DNA from: Phylloscopus collybita | Taxonomy: Eukaryota > Chordata > Aves > Passeriformes > Phylloscopidae | Assembly (NCBI GenBank): GCA_027886175.1 | Contig: JAJNNQ010000004.1 | Span: forward strand, 18,085,501 to 18,149,500 | Reading direction: 5' to 3' | DNA length: 64,000 nt | Shown: piece by piece, positions 43,479-57,600 of the stretch | Numbering within the stretch: position 1 is the stretch's first letter | How the letters are laid out: every line of letters starts with the position of its first letter | Program-made: the position numbers and the translations under genes | Notes under the pieces: generated by a model | Told to the model about the DNA's origin: nothing | The model's database searches: none | The model's input: the letters and a program-made list of their open reading frames with translations, nothing else

Positions 43479-46400
43479 CTATCACAGAAGGGAGAATGCT
43501 GCTGATCAAACAGTGTGTTCAGATGATAAAACAGAAGACTAATAGTTCCATATGAATTTTCAAATCATAATACAAGTATTCACGACATCTGACTTGGATT
43601 TGTCATCAGTGTTTAATACTTCTGGGTTTACATCCCAAAGATAACTATTTTTGCTGCAATCTTTTCTCACTTCTTCAAGTAAAAGTACATGTACTACAAA
43701 TTGAATGTAAATTTAATTCCATCATTCAGCTGTATTAAGATACTTAATGAAAGTGTATTAAACTTCACAACACTGTGTTGGAAACAATCAATCACAAAGA
43801 GAGACACAGAAAAAACCCAGTTCATGCAACTTCAGGGGCCAATTTTTTGCTGTACCATAGTCCATGTTTGGTCCCTAATAGAGATCTCTAGAGGATCTTG
43901 TTTGCCGCAGAAAAATCATATGGGAGATTTGACAAAGAGCTCTCTCCTGCTGAAGTTCCACTACAGACAAATCACTACTTACAGACTATTTCACTATTAA
44001 AAATACCTGAATAGCAGTTTTTAGAGCTATAGTACTCCAACTCATGAACAAGACAAAACATTTTTCCAAAAGATGCAACTAATCTTTTGTACAGCTCTGA
44101 CAAGTTGCAGTAAGCTTATCTCATAAGAGTGGTTTTTATTCATTTGCAGCTCCTAAAGCTCCTTAGCTCTGAAGGGTCTGTTGAAGAGAACCTGATAAAG
44201 ATGTCATGGGTGTAAAGGCAATATCAAGTGCCTGTCCTAGAAGAGGATTTATATGCATTTGGTTTTAATTGTATCACTTCCACTACAAATATTCAAGTTG
44301 TCTCTCTTTCACAAAGCTCTGCTTCTTAGGAAGTTTCTGGTTTGCTCTCTTCAGATTCCTACCGTTCATTTTCCAAGCATATACTAAGTGAGGCTGATGA
44401 CAAAATGACTTAGCTAAATTAAGTTAATGACTTTGATCTAGACAGATTCAAGGCACAAAACAGAACTGAGTTCACAATATACTTTCAGATTCAGAACAAA
44501 ATCAGGACAGACTGTGACTGCAGTGAGACAACAGGGCAGTCCGCACTGTGTCAGCTTCGAGGATGTTCATTGCTGACATGCAAAGCACCTTTAGCTGGGC
44601 ATCACATGCCAGGTACACATCAAAGGACCACGGCAAAGATGAGTAAGGAGGATATAAAAGGACTAGAATCAGTCACCATCAACATTTAAAAAAAAGAGAT
44701 GCTCTTCCACCAAAAGAAAAAGGAATAAATGAGTGGGGAGTATCCTTATAAGAGTAGGAGCTGCTTGTAAATCAGGTTAATATATTTAAAAATCACCAAA
44801 ATTCAGAAAAATCATCACTCTGAAGGACCATAAGGTAAAGAACTAGGAAAAAAACGAACAGCTATATCCCACCCATTGCACAGATGGGAATCAGAAAAGA
44901 TTTTATGTGTAACCAACGCACTTCATCCAGTATAAATCTAACTGGGCATAAATTTTGTCATTTCAGCCACAGCCATTCCCCACATGGTAAAAGAAGAGAA
45001 CAGAAATGCGGCTGAGAGCCAAAAAAGGCACAGATGAGACAATGGCAACTTCAATCAATGCCATTGCCTGTTAAGCTAGACCCTGAAAAGCACTCTAGAA
45101 TGCAAGACAGTGGTTTTTTCCAAGAGGTGAGTTTGTCCTTCCACTGCAGTCTGATGCAAGCTCCAAAGGAGACTCCAGCTCAGACTGGGGCAACCTGAAG
45201 TCTTTGCTACCCATTGTGCTGTATTTAAACCAATGTGGGATCTTGCTGCCTCCTCTTTCTGTGCCATCCAGGCCATTAGTGAAGCACTTCTGCTCTGCCT
45301 AGTCCCTTATTTTCAGAAGACCCATGACTCCCTCAAAAATAGATCAAAGAACTGGCAATTCTTTGCCAGTGTGCTCTGGTAAGGCTCCTTCCCATGGCTT
45401 GCAGGACAGGCACATTTCTTCACTGGTTCTTTGAAAAAGTATCTTTAACTGCACAGCAGTAAGGAACCAACTCCCCTTCCTTATTTTCCTCCCTCTTCAA
45501 AATGGATGGTCACTCAAGAGCTCAGAAAAACCCATTCTTGAAATCTTTCAGCCTCTCTTTCAGAGAATTTTCAGTTTACCAGGATTATTTTCTGTTATTC
45601 CCAGTAATCAGTGTCTCAGTCTCAATCCACTCTTACCTCTAGGGATGCTAACTTAAATGCTGAACCAGGTGCTACTTCTTTTATTTCCCTATTCAAAGAG
45701 AGTTTGATTGGTATACTGTCTTTAAGTATTGCTATGCCTTTATATGGATTAGATTTTAACACAAACATTTCTCATTTACTTAGAGGTATAAGGTCCCAGT
45801 GAAAAATGTTTTAGAGGAGAACATCTAACAAAGATGAAAGCAAAAGTGAAGTAGAAAGAAACTGAAGAGCGTTAGGTCCCACATCAAAATGTTCAGATTA
45901 AAGCAATACTTAGGAATTGGAAATCTTAGAAATTACTTTCTGACTGGTCACCTTCACAATGTAACAATTAAGGCAGAGAATGATTCATTGAGGGCAACTC
46001 AAATGAGAGCCTGCACCGCACAGCAGCCCCACCAGTGCTGAGGATTCTGTGCAAAACTCAAATTCAAGCTCCCAAATTCCCATCAACAGGGAAATCTCTT
46101 CCCTGCAATCTCTACAACTCAACAGCACTACCAGGAACATCCCAAAACTCCTCTCCTCCCTGATCACAGTGAATCTGTAAATCTTCAAGGAAAGAGCTCC
46201 ATGTGCTGGCAGAAGCAAACGGTTCCTAAGGGATGAATCCTGGAAGAAGCACATGGAGGTGCAAGCACTCGTTAAGCAGTAATATGCAGAAGCAATACTC
46301 CAGCACAGCATTTCTTATTTTAGTATTTAGCAAGTTATTTGCACAAAAACATGCTTCTAATGCAGAGCTGTTCTTGCTCTCTATCAGACCCTGAACCCAC

Positions 46401-49400
46401 AGACATGGGGAAGAAAACAACTTAGAATTTCTCCCCTACCTATTGTGAGAATATCAGCTTCCTTAACAAAATAAGCTCTTCACAAAGCAGCTGTTCAGGC
46501 TAATCCACACCATAAGGAAACTACACAGCAGCAGGCACTATTTGAAACTGGTTTTAACACAGTGAACTGGAAAATTAATAATTTGTCCCCAAAAAAATCA
46601 AATACCTTTAAATGCATAAGCACATGGTATTTTCCTCAATCAGGGGCAGAACCAATAGTATGTACAAAACTAAAAAATAATGGTGAACATAAAAGTCTCC
46701 TTAAAGGTCACTCTGAATAAAACAAAGCCAGGAGAAAAATACATAAGAATATAGTGTGTGGGATAAAAACCTAACTACATCTGAGGCAATGATTCAACAG
46801 TTTTAAGTCATAGATTGTTCTCTATTATTTTAACTACAGAATTTAATTACTGAATATGACTCCAGTAGAAAGCCTTGTTGTATGTGAAAAGCCTGTTTTG
46901 GCTGTAATCAGAAATAAATTCCATTCATAATTTAAAAGTACATCTTTGCTTTCAACCACTATTTAAAATCCATATGTAATTATTCCCCAAAAAATCCTTT
47001 TTTCCAGGAAACAAAAACTTGCTGAACTCACTCCAACAAATTAAATCCCAAATATTTCTTTATAATATTTGAATTCAATCAAGAGAACATAAAATGTAGA
47101 TGAATCCTTAATAAGAGAAAAGTTATGCTCTCAGTGATCTCATCTTAAACTTACTGACCTCCTGAATCCTCTAAATTAATCTTATTCTCATATTGATCTG
47201 CTGAAGTTGGCATTTCCAAGACAAGCTACGAATAATAACAATAAGAACATAAAAAAATTTCACATCTAAACAGAATGAAGTAAGCCAAATACTGTCAATA
47301 TAAAATTTGAAATGCCTGCCTTCAATAAAAAGCAAGACAGGCTTAAATTATATTTGTTACTCACAATGAAGAGATGAGCTCAGTGAGTCTGAAGTATTTG
47401 GAAATAAGACTCCTGAAAACTTGAAGAAATCCCTCAAGTGTTTGCAATGATCTCACACTGCTAAGACAAACATGACCGAGGTGGTCAAAATAATCCATCA
47501 AAATTAATTTTATCTATTATTTGATAAAACAAGGATTCAGTTGTGCCCACTGAACTTTTAAAACCCAGATAAAAGTCCAAAATATTCCAGCCTGGTCTCT
47601 AAAAAGGGAAGTTCATAAGCGAAAATAAAACTCTCATGTTCGTACTCACCGGAACTTTACTTCCGACTATCTGCATGCAGTGGCCAGCCAAGAGAGGTTA
47701 TTGTGTAAAAAAGATAATAATAATAATACATAAATAAACACAGCACAGTACTTAGTAGGATGTAGTTGCACACACATTTTCAGTGTTCAATCATTAGTAG
47801 TAGTTACATTCTTTTATTACTTTATCAACCTGTTTAGGGATTAGAGCTTTTCAACAGGAAAACAGCAGCTCTACAGCAAGAGCAACAATTTCAAATTCTT
47901 ACATTCTGCTGCTGAATCTTCAGTACTTGACACATTTACCAACAAATAGCTGAATACCTATCTTGACAGCTATATCTTGAAAGATTAAATATGCCATTTG
48001 TTAAAATTATCAGGTCAGATACTTTATATATGACACTGAGAACACGCTAATGGCATACTGACTTCCTTGTGTGTGTAACAACTCCTTTTATTATGGAACT
48101 TTTGATCTGTTTAGATGATGTCACCACTGAAGTTAATTAAGTTTTCGTAATCAAAAACATAGCCTACAGTTATAACTCCAACTTACATTTCAGAAAATCT
48201 CATATGACATTTTTATTCAACTGCTCAGTATGGATGCTTTTAATTACATGGATAATTAAGCAGTGATTTTCAGAATGCCATCTTCTCTTTACCATGGAAC
48301 AGCATCTCTCTCTATTCATGAACAAAAAGTTGACTTTCCCCAGAGGAAACAGCAGGAAAGCAGCACATCTGTGCCCTGTTCTGTCACCCTGCACAAATGA
48401 CCATGTTCCTGGGAACACCAGGACAATGGATATCTGCTTCAACAGCGCAGCCTCTCCTCCTCAGCTCACCTGCTGCAACCTAACAGCAGCCAGTTCATTG
48501 AATAACCACTTTGATCACCAGCTGTTTTGGTTCTGAGATCTAAATGTATCTGTTCAGCCTCCACCTGCTTCACTTTCTAGTCTTATCTCTTCTGTTATTC
48601 CTTTAAGAACTCTTTTGGAAACAAAAGTCCCTGCAAGTCTCTCACGATCAACACTTCTCCTCCTGAAGTTTGCTCTAGAAGCATGAGAAGAGATTGCCAT
48701 CACCACACAATCTCTTTGCCTAATTTACTCTCATCTCCTCTCACCAATGTTCAGCTATTCAGTACAGCACAAAATGTCACCAGGTTCAACTCTGAAACAG
48801 AATTTCAATCCTTCACCAGTTCTCTGGTCTGATTTCCATGGTCAACAATCTTTCTCTTCAAGTGAGAGAAAGAATGAGAAGCACAGAAAATCACTTCCCA
48901 TGAAAGCATCCAGCATATCAGCTTCTACATGTCCTCCAACCCCAGGGAAACACTTTCTTCACCCAGTGAAACCCAAAGTTCCCTTCTCAGAACTCTAAAG
49001 ACAAGTGTTTCAGAAAAGCATGGTCAACATGCTGCAGACAGCACACAGGCAGAGAAAATGAAGCACCAAATTTCAAATAATTTGGTTAAGACAACATCAG
49101 CAAACAAGAGTGATAGTTTGGCATGAAGGGAGTGAGCTCAAAAGCCCAATTAAAACAAACATGAAATGAACTGCAAGAAAAGTCACATCAACGGTTAAAT
49201 GTGTTTTGTGAGCTCTAAGCAGAAGGTCCAAGTATTTTCAGTGTGAAAAAGGAAGACAGATAATTATCTGTGACAAAAGAAAAAGGTAGAAAATTTAAAG
49301 ACAGATTGTTTTGAATGCAACCAGCATTTTCATGGAAGACAAACCTGAAGAAAAGAAAGTTTGACAACTCATGATGCAGTAAAGATTGACTAGGGCTTCA

Positions 49401-51201
49401 ATTCATTGAGCAGAATAGTAGTTGCACTAAACAGAAGATGAAATTACAAGTGAAAAAGAGGTTTTGTGCCACTGTAAGATCCCAATCAACATTTTAAAAT
49501 TAACCTCTGTATTTCAGATTATTTTTTAACTATCAAGATGCCAGCTACTTAAAAGTTAAATTAGGATAACATGCTACAGAAAGGTAACATATTTGCAAAA
49601 GATTCCATTCAAATGCTGCGATTCAATTGCAAGAAGGATGTACTGAAGCACACAGACTTCAAAATCAGCTGTTTTTCCTCCAGGAAAAACACTGCAATGT
49701 GTAAAACTTCCACACTGGTGCTGACTTAAGCCCAAAGTGCACATTCATATACGAGGACCTTTTAGAATTACTTGGTTTTAAATTGTTAGTACATTTGGAT
49801 AAATATATTCCCGGTTCTGTAAAGGTTCCCATGCTGCAGCACACATGGGGAGCAAAGCAATGCAGTAAAATTTCAGCAGTGAGCCATGCAATGCTAGCCA
49901 TGCTTCCCTTAATCATCTGCACAGTTCTGGGTCTTGAGGCAGCTACATTTCAATAGCAGTGTGCATGAGACATCACCACTATTCAACTACTTTGTGGAAA
50001 AAAATGCAAATACTTCCATTTCTATTTCCACTTTCTACTGCTTCAATAAAGTATTTTTGCATAGTAAGAAAAACTCCAGATTTAATATTGATCATCAAGT
50101 AAAGATAAAAACCTTACAAAGCATTCCCAAAGACAGTCTAGCTCATGGTTCATAACATTCACTGCATAAGCTTGAATAATTCTCCAGTAATTTGTACATT
50201 TAGTTAGACCATGCTTAAAGCACTGGATTCCTTCCAGCACACACTAAAGGACTGTGAATTTTGTTTAAGATGAACTCATGCAGGAACATCATTCCTCACA
50301 GAACTTAAATCACCATTTTCATTACCATTTCATCACCATTATAGCACAAGCTTTTCCTCACTGAAGTTTATAATGCTTCATGCAAGGCATTTGCATAATA
50401 ATTGCATGTCATTGTCGTCTTAATTCTTGAAATTTAACTCTGCAGAGCTGATTTTCAAGGTTAACAAGGGACAAGTCAACTATAATGCTTGCAGTCCATG
50501 CTTAAAGATTCCTTAGGCAGACACCAACACAAAGCATCTCTATTTCCCATAGTCAACTTTCAACACACACAAAGCATTAATGGTGTATTTTATAACTAAC
50601 AAGTACAAACAGTTCAACTGCAGCTCTTCACTACTTGAAGTTGTATTTCTCCACCCCAAAAACACTGGGGTATCCAGTCATTTCCTTACACTTCTTGCAC
50701 ACCAAAGAAGACAGACTTCAACAATTCTGCATGAAGTGTTAATCAATTAAATTCCAGTGACTAATCTACATGAATGAAAAATCAAAACATTTTTTCTATG
50801 CAAAATTTAATTTGAAACTGGTTTTAAGACCAGCTTCTCAGTCTAGTACAAACATCACTACTGAAACCACAAAGTCAGAAACCCTGGGTACCAAAAATTA
50901 AGATGAATAGCACAGAAATACACTCAGGTTCCATCCACAACCCTACATCATTGGATTTGCATTTTCTTACAGCTTCCAAGAAAGGATCAAGTTGTTACAT
51001 TGCCCAGTAAGGGAAATGCAAACTAACTGATCAGATGCAGCTGCAAGCATTTAGAAATGTGTTATTAAGTACACACTTATTTTTTTTCCTACCACTCTTT
51101 GATAAATCCAGACAAAAAAGTTCAAGTTTCAAGCTTGAAAAGCGTTAAGACTCAAAGCTAAGCTCCTTCCTCAGGTGTGCCCTGCAGAGGTGACCACTTA
51201 C
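43479..51201 (-). other. DIAPH2: DIAPH2 intron w3-w4 (7.7 kb)
   Basis: This intron lies between the two GBD-side exons. It contains an exon-like 96-bp segment at 47365-47460 with good splice signals but an in-frame stop, and a short ATA microsatellite at 47714-47728. No repeat family was recognised. Confidence 0.85.
47714..47728 (+). repeat. ATA microsatellite
   Basis: Five perfect ATA units in an intron. Confidence 0.85.
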
Positions 51202-51306
51202 AGATTTGGCAGTTGCAGAAATGTACTGGACAACCATCTCACGCTTTGTGCTCAAGTCTTTGTCTCGTAAAGGAGCTTTACGTTCCTCATTCAGGTTCAT
51301 GTCTTC
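51202..51306 (-). CDS. DIAPH2: DIAPH2 exon w3, GTPase-binding domain
   Basis: This exon has 35 codons in phase 0, beginning EDMNLNEERKAPLRDKD and ending VVQYISATAKS. The acceptor is CTTTGCAG and the donor is GTAAGT after TCT. The DMNLNEE-x-K-x-PLR-x-KD pattern is a conserved signature of the GBD in diaphanous formins. The segment joins the first GBD helix to the DID. The following intron is 7.7 kb, the third longest in the window. Confidence 0.96.
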
Positions 51307-52157
51307 CTGCAAAGAAACAGACCACAAAAAACATCAGGAATAACATCTCGCGATTTTTATTAGTCTTTGTTCTTTTTAAGCTACTTCTGAGAAACAATCA
51401 AATAAACAGAAGTGACTTTTTCCCAGTTTACCTGCGTGTGTTTGATTTTGCTCTACCTGATTTTCTCATTTAATTCTGTCACCTCAAGGGTTCATTGCTT
51501 TAGAGACTTATCCAAAATTTAAATTGCCTCAAGAGTAGCTAACATTTGTGAAATTTGGCTCAAGAAGTAAAACTAGAGGGCAAGCACAACAATTCCACAT
51601 CAAGTTGATGCCTAAATGTCAACTCTTGCAATGTTCCCATGTTTTTAGTGAAATCTGATCACAGTGGACACCATTCCTCACTATCTAATCAGAAGGCTGT
51701 AATTACACAGATTAATAGCTTGTGGAAGGGGTAGAGGTGAAGCTGTTCCAACTGACGTATTGAAAACAAGCCTAAAAGTCAAAATGATTTGCTAGATTAA
51801 ATCTATTAAGGCATTTCTTTTAACTTAATAATTGATTGAAATACAATGCAGTCATTATTAGTCATGACTAGACTTGCCATTAGAAGTCAAAGTAACTGCA
51901 CACTGGCACCTAAGCAATCAGTGCTCCTGCAGTAACTACTGGTGAAAAGCCTTGTCACAGAACTCCTGGTCTCTGTGAGACAGAGTCAGCTTTAATTAAC
52001 ATTACCTGAAAAAGGGAAAAATTAATTCCTTAGCAAGGAAAGCAAGCAAGAGTTAATTAACACCTATCCAATACTTCAAAAGACATTCACAGCTCCACTG
52101 AACAGAGCAGAGCTACCCAGTGGAACAGGACAGTTCTCCCCCATAGCTACATCTTAC
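51307..52157 (-). other. DIAPH2: DIAPH2 intron w2-w3
   Basis: This is an 851-bp intron with GTAAGA and TTTGCAG ends. Nothing else was seen. Confidence 0.85.
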
Positions 52158-52334
52158 CATCATTTTTTCAAAGAGATCCATAACTTCTTTTTCTGATAAG
52201 TTCATGCAGCGTTCATCAACAAGTGCCTGAGCATGTGGGATCTCACTAATGGAAGGCTGAGAGTCAATAGGATGCTGAATGAGAGGCTTCTCTCTTTTTA
52301 CTGCCGATTTTCTGAAGCTTGTGATTCTGTCACG
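52158..52334 (-). CDS. DIAPH2: DIAPH2 exon w2, start of GTPase-binding domain
   Basis: This exon has 59 codons in phase 0 and begins RDRITSFRKSAVKREKPLIQ. It ends with the helical segment LSEKEVMDLFEKMM. The acceptor is TTTGCAG before CGT, and the donor is GTAAGA directly after ATGATG. The LIQHPIDSQ segment is the strongest sign that this is DIAPH2 rather than DIAPH1 or DIAPH3. In the family, the LFEKMM helix begins the GBD, which together with the DID receives the activated Rho GTPase. The basic stretch before it is typical of the N-terminus and may help membrane contact, which is inference. Confidence 0.96.
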
Positions 52335-54653
52335 CTGCAAAGACATTCAAAAATAAGCACAAATAGAAGCAGAGAAAAGCAGCCAATTACATGGCAGCAA
52401 CACACATGTTTTTAGTTAATTCAAGAAGCAGAGTTAAACTGAACTGTAAGTAAAAATATTCTAATATTCAGAGATTACTTTGCACAGAAAGACAATAACA
52501 TGTAAGCTAAACCCATGGCAAGTCACATGCAAAAGGGATTTAAACATTTCTCACTGATCTAAAATTGCACCAGCTAGGTTAAACTCTTAGCACTTCAAAA
52601 TCTTCAGCTCATCTTCTCCCATTACTCTCTAATTAAACTCTCTACTTCTGATAGTGAATAAATATGGTACCACAAAGGTAATGAATGTCCAATGCTCCTT
52701 CACTTGAAGAGCTGTAAGTCTTTGGAGGACAACTGAAAAAGGCAGTGTTGGGAAGGAGATACTCACAAGTTCGTCAGGCTTATAAAAAAATCCTGCCAAA
52801 GCAAAATAAAGTTTGCAAAGTAAAGTATAGTTCATAACTCCTTGAAGAGTTTTTGAGTGGGAACTCCTGGAATTAGTGCTGAGCTTTAGAAAGCCAGGTG
52901 ATGGATTGCTCACACAGAAGCAGCCACCCATGGTTAAACACACGGCCAGACGCTGGTGGAAGCATCAGACACTGCCAGGGCGCTCTCTGGTTAGGGCTGA
53001 CACCCATCCCCACCTCCTGTACGCATGCTCAGTTACTGGGTTAATATTGGAAATAACCAGCACCTTCCTGATAAGGCCATTTTACTGTAGCTATAGCATA
53101 TAACTCTATTCTGGATAGAGTCTGAAATTTTTTATTTAATAACTGTCTTCATTTTTATATCTATATACTCGTGTATGTTCATTTTGAGACCATCATGCAT
53201 ATAGCAATTTTTCTTAAAGAGTTGTTTGCATCCACAAATACTCTTGTATTTGTTTCAAGCATACAACAGCCTTATGAAGATGTGCTTCATTTAACAGCAG
53301 CTTATGTAGGGTTACCAGGACCATTCAGAGCAGTTACTGTCATCCCAAAGCAGGTAAACCAAAATTTATATTGGCTACAACTAAACAACCTCTCTGAGGT
53401 GTGAAATGTCTGATGCAGTACTTTGTTTGCAAAAATTTTGGTTCATTTTAGATTAGTGACTCCAGAGTGGAGACACTAGAACAAGAGCTGTGGTGTATGG
53501 AGAAGAAAAATTATTTTTCTGTTGTTTTCTTTTTTTTTTTTTTTTGTTTGTTTGTTTGTTTGTTTTTTGTCATTTTTGAAATCCTATAAGATTACCTTAA
53601 ATTTCTGAAAGTATCCCGAAATAAGCTGCATTACCTTTGAATTTCTTTTGAACTTTTTTTTTGAGAGAGGGGTGGTAAGGGGGTTTTCTTCTTCCTTAGG
53701 TATTTTTCTATTTGTGGACAGAAGCACAATACTTACAAGGATACTGTTAATGTCTTTGACAAAGCAAGAATATCACTTTAATCCATTTTCTACTTTATTA
53801 GAAAAGTTTAAATTACATTTTTAGAAACTAAAATTAGGGCATAGCCTGGTGAAAAGGCCAAGGATATGACAATGCCTGAAAGGCAATATCCAAATTTAGC
53901 CAAATGCAGTTTTATGTTGACCATTCAACAGTCACAAAAAGTCATTTAAAATCCAGTTTCACCACATTGTCATCTGTTTCAAGTATAACTTATTAACAAC
54001 AAATCTGATCAGGAGATTGCACTGGTGACATCACTTGAAAGACACAAAGGAATCTTGTATGTGATTACCAGGCACCATTTCCTCATTTCAGATGTGCAGA
54101 CAATCATTAACTAAAGAACCAGTCTGGCTTTATTTTTTCTATATAAATATAATACAAGCCTGTAACTTTAACAAAATCAATTTTGATATAATTTTCTGAA
54201 AAAATACTTTGGAACCAGTTTCAAAGTATTCAGCTTTATCAAGTTAATGTGGCTGAATACAAACTTGTTCTTTGGCATTCTGTGCATGTTTATTACCCAA
54301 AATGGTTCCACTTGAATCATGTGGCAACCAACATTGAAGAACCACTGCAGATCATTTACTGGTAAAGAGAAGGTCAAGAGAAATAACACTTCAACTGTTG
54401 AGTAACAGTTTCAACATAGCCACAGTATTACTAAAGTATTTAAAATGTGCTTAAGGAAGTTTCTCCAAATAGAAGTCATTATTAATCTTCTTCAATTGAT
54501 GTCAGAAATCAAGATCTTTAGGAATAGTCACCCAATTTTCTAAAAGCTAATGCTTAATATCCTTACAAGAATGTTACTTCGTCCACAACATTGAGTAAAA
54601 TAGCATGCAGCGTGGAGTTACCATTGCAAATTAAGATGCTACAAAGACCTTAC
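52335..54653 (-). other. DIAPH2: DIAPH2 intron w1-w2
   Basis: This is a 2.3-kb intron. It holds a poly-T/TTTG simple repeat at about 53528-53567 and a 26-bp exon-like segment at 52767-52792 that I do not accept as coding. Confidence 0.85.
53528..53567 (+). repeat. Poly-T followed by TTTG repeat
   Basis: A run of T is followed by five TTTG units. On the transcript strand this reads as CAAA repeats then poly-A. It lies in the w1-w2 intron. Confidence 0.9.
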
Positions 54654-54686
54654 CACATCATCTGCCAAAGTTTTTATTTGAATATT
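54654..54686 (-). CDS. DIAPH2: DIAPH2 exon w1 (33-bp microexon)
   Basis: This exon encodes NIQIKTLADDV, 11 codons in phase 0, matching the segment just before the RDRITSF stretch of DIAPH2. It is bounded by an acceptor ending TTAATAG and a donor GTAAGG. It is too short to stand out as an open reading frame and was found by matching the family sequence. It lies N-terminal to the GTPase-binding domain in a basic, probably flexible segment. The preceding exon with the start codon is not visible in the 9.3 kb that remain upstream. Confidence 0.88.
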
Positions 54687-57600
54687 CTATTAAAAAACAA
54701 AAAACAACACACACAAATCAAAGAAAAAAAGACAGTGTTACCTACTGCTTCAGAATAAAGAAGTCTATTTCATGTATTTGAACATTAAAAAGCATTTAAA
54801 ATGTCACTAAAAAAACTGCAGGTGAAGGGGCATGCAATCTCCTGCCTTTTCTGGAAAAAGCAAGCTTGCATCCCATTGCACCTTATCCTCTGAGTAAGTA
54901 GCTGATGAACCTGAAGCCTGCAGTGCTGCAGCACCCCCAGTACTGCACAAAAGAGCAGCCAGGTCTCTCAGAAGGGTTTCCAAAACAAACACAGACTCCT
55001 GGACTCCCAAGTGCGTCAGCAGAGCCACGGGGCACTCTCGGCTCTGCCCAGGCACTTCCCTGTGCCCAAACTCGTGCAGCCTTCTGTCAACTGCTACTGG
55101 ACACTGAGCTATGTCAGTCTGGAGATGAACTGGCTGAAATCAGTGAACTGATGATGAACTGACTGCACAAACCACCCTCCCTCCCTTTTGCCCCATCACT
55201 TCCTCATAAGTAGCAAAGTCCTGCTGACGGCAATCACCAACATTACATTTTTATTCATGGCCAAAAAAGCCACCCATATCACACACCAATATCAACAATC
55301 ACTATCAAGGAAGCATTTGGTTCATGACCTTTGCTCAGTTGACACAGAACAGTGTCATGAATAGGAGTTAAGGTCTAGAACTCACGGGGGAGCAGGATTT
55401 GAGAAGTATGTGGGACAGTGGAGAGGACTGACCCTGGCTCACAGGTCAGTCCCCACACAGCCACTTGCTCATTCCCTCCCAGCAGCATCATGTAGCCAAT
55501 CAGAGCTACAAAAGCAAGAAAAACTTTATGGTTGAGATATAAACACAATGTAAAAACTGATGAGAAAAAAGCAAATAAAGAAACAAATAAAAAGCCATCA
55601 CTTGGCACCAGCAGGCCAATGCCTACTCAGCTTCTGAGCACCTGATGATTTGGAGAAACTCCTCCTCCCCACCCTGCAGCCCTGCCTTTATTACCCAGCA
55701 AGATGTGGTATGTTTTGGAATATCTGTGGTCACTGTGGATGAGCTCTCCTGGCTGCGTCCCCACCTCCAGACAACCCACCCTGCTCCTGCTGGGAGCTCA
55801 CAAGAAGCAGAAATCCTGGAGACTGGAAAGGCCTGTTCAGCACAAGCTGAAGCACCAGGGTTCCTTCTGTCAATGCTGTTTTGGTCACAGATATAGGACA
55901 CAGTGCCAGATGTGCTGTTCTGAACAAACTCCACCTGAGTCCAACCCAGCACAGACATCTGCACACCCAGATGTTGACACCAACCTTTCATCTTCCAAAC
56001 TGCCATATCGCAACATCCTTCCTTACACCTCTCCTGCATTGTCCTCACCTGGACTTAGCATGGAATTTATCATCTTGAAATCAGAACTAAGTCGCCCACT
56101 TACCACTCTGGTAAATAAACCTTTTAATTCATAGTACAGAGAAAAATGAAGTAAAGCCTGACCCTGTTTTAAACCCAGAGACAGCCAGGCAAGCAAGAAG
56201 TTCTGAAACTCCATATGCATTTTAGGAGTTGCTTGTATGAGAACATTTTTTCCCCTTCTCATTTAAGTACTGTCAATCTCTGCCAGAAGCTGGAACAGGA
56301 TCATCTACCCCATCTCTACACTTATATTACATTTGTCACTCAAACTCCTCTGGGCAAAATACAGAATAATAAAACAAGATAGCACACTGCATTTCTTCAG
56401 ACCTTGCAAGCACTCTTCCCAGACATCCTGGTGCTGCACAAGCTCCACCGCTGCCAGCAGCCACTTGAGATAAGCAGCACGTTTAACAGGTAGGAGAGAC
56501 ACTGCAAGTAGCTGGAGGCAAAGTCAAGGCAGTTCTGTACCTGCAGATCCTCACACAATTTTGACAACCTCTTGTACTAACAAAGAAATCGCACTTCCAG
56601 GCTGATTTCAGAACATAATCCAAAAGTAGTTTACCTCCCTAGAAGGAAATTTAAGATATTGCAGATTCTATAGTCCTCTAGCATTATTCTTTCAGCCATC
56701 TATGAGACAGCCAGAGCAACACAAGACAGAAAAAACTACACCTTCCTAGCTTGTTATAGACACTGAGTCCCTGCTTGCAGGAGCAGCCCAAGAGAAAAGG
56801 CTTCACAAAAATCTGAGGAAACATTAGCAGAGAAGGGATATCAAATTAACACTTTTATGTATAAATACATATACAATTTAAGACAGCTGTAGATCATCTC
56901 TCTTAGTTATAATATCAATACAAACCACAGAATTTCTTGAGCATCTATACCAAAGAACTATTTCCTACTGATGGACTTAGTTCTTTACTTAGAAGATTTA
57001 AGTGATAGTTCTTCCTTTCAAACACAGCCTTTCCAGTCTATCAATAGTTAATATCATTTTACATTCGCTCTTCCCAGTTTGAGTTTATTCTGTGTATCTG
57101 GCTACTTTCATAAGTACAGACAGATCATGACAGGAAAGCACACAAAAATAGTGATATATACTAATGGAACTGCACCAGACAATTCTTCTACCTCAGATGG
57201 TCTCAGCCAAGTTAATATTCAGAGTAATTGAAATCTTGCACATGAAAACAGTAGAGAGATATTCATAGAACACTTCATTTCTTGATGCAGAAAGCACTGC
57301 TTCCTCATGCAAACAATGCAGGCTACAGCAGCAATAATATCACATTCACAGAATTAAATTACTTAAGGTGACTGCATCAACTTTTAATACAAAAAACTCA
57401 CAGCAAGTCTACTTTTTTATACCTTTTTCTAACTTGTGTTTAAATAAAACTTTCCAAATCACTTAAGCTGGCCATGAGTTGTAAACTGAGGTGTGTTTAC
57501 ATGGGTTGATTATATTCAAGTATTACTTTGCCATGTTCTGAATTGTTACGCTCAGCAATCTCACTCTCACCACAAAAATCAAATCAGCAGTAACTCCCAG

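Noticed and set aside
52767..52792. 26-bp segment with a good acceptor and GTGAGT donor between w1 and w2
   Set aside because: Its length is not a multiple of three, and w1 joins w2 directly in the known DIAPH2 sequence, so inclusion would shift the frame.
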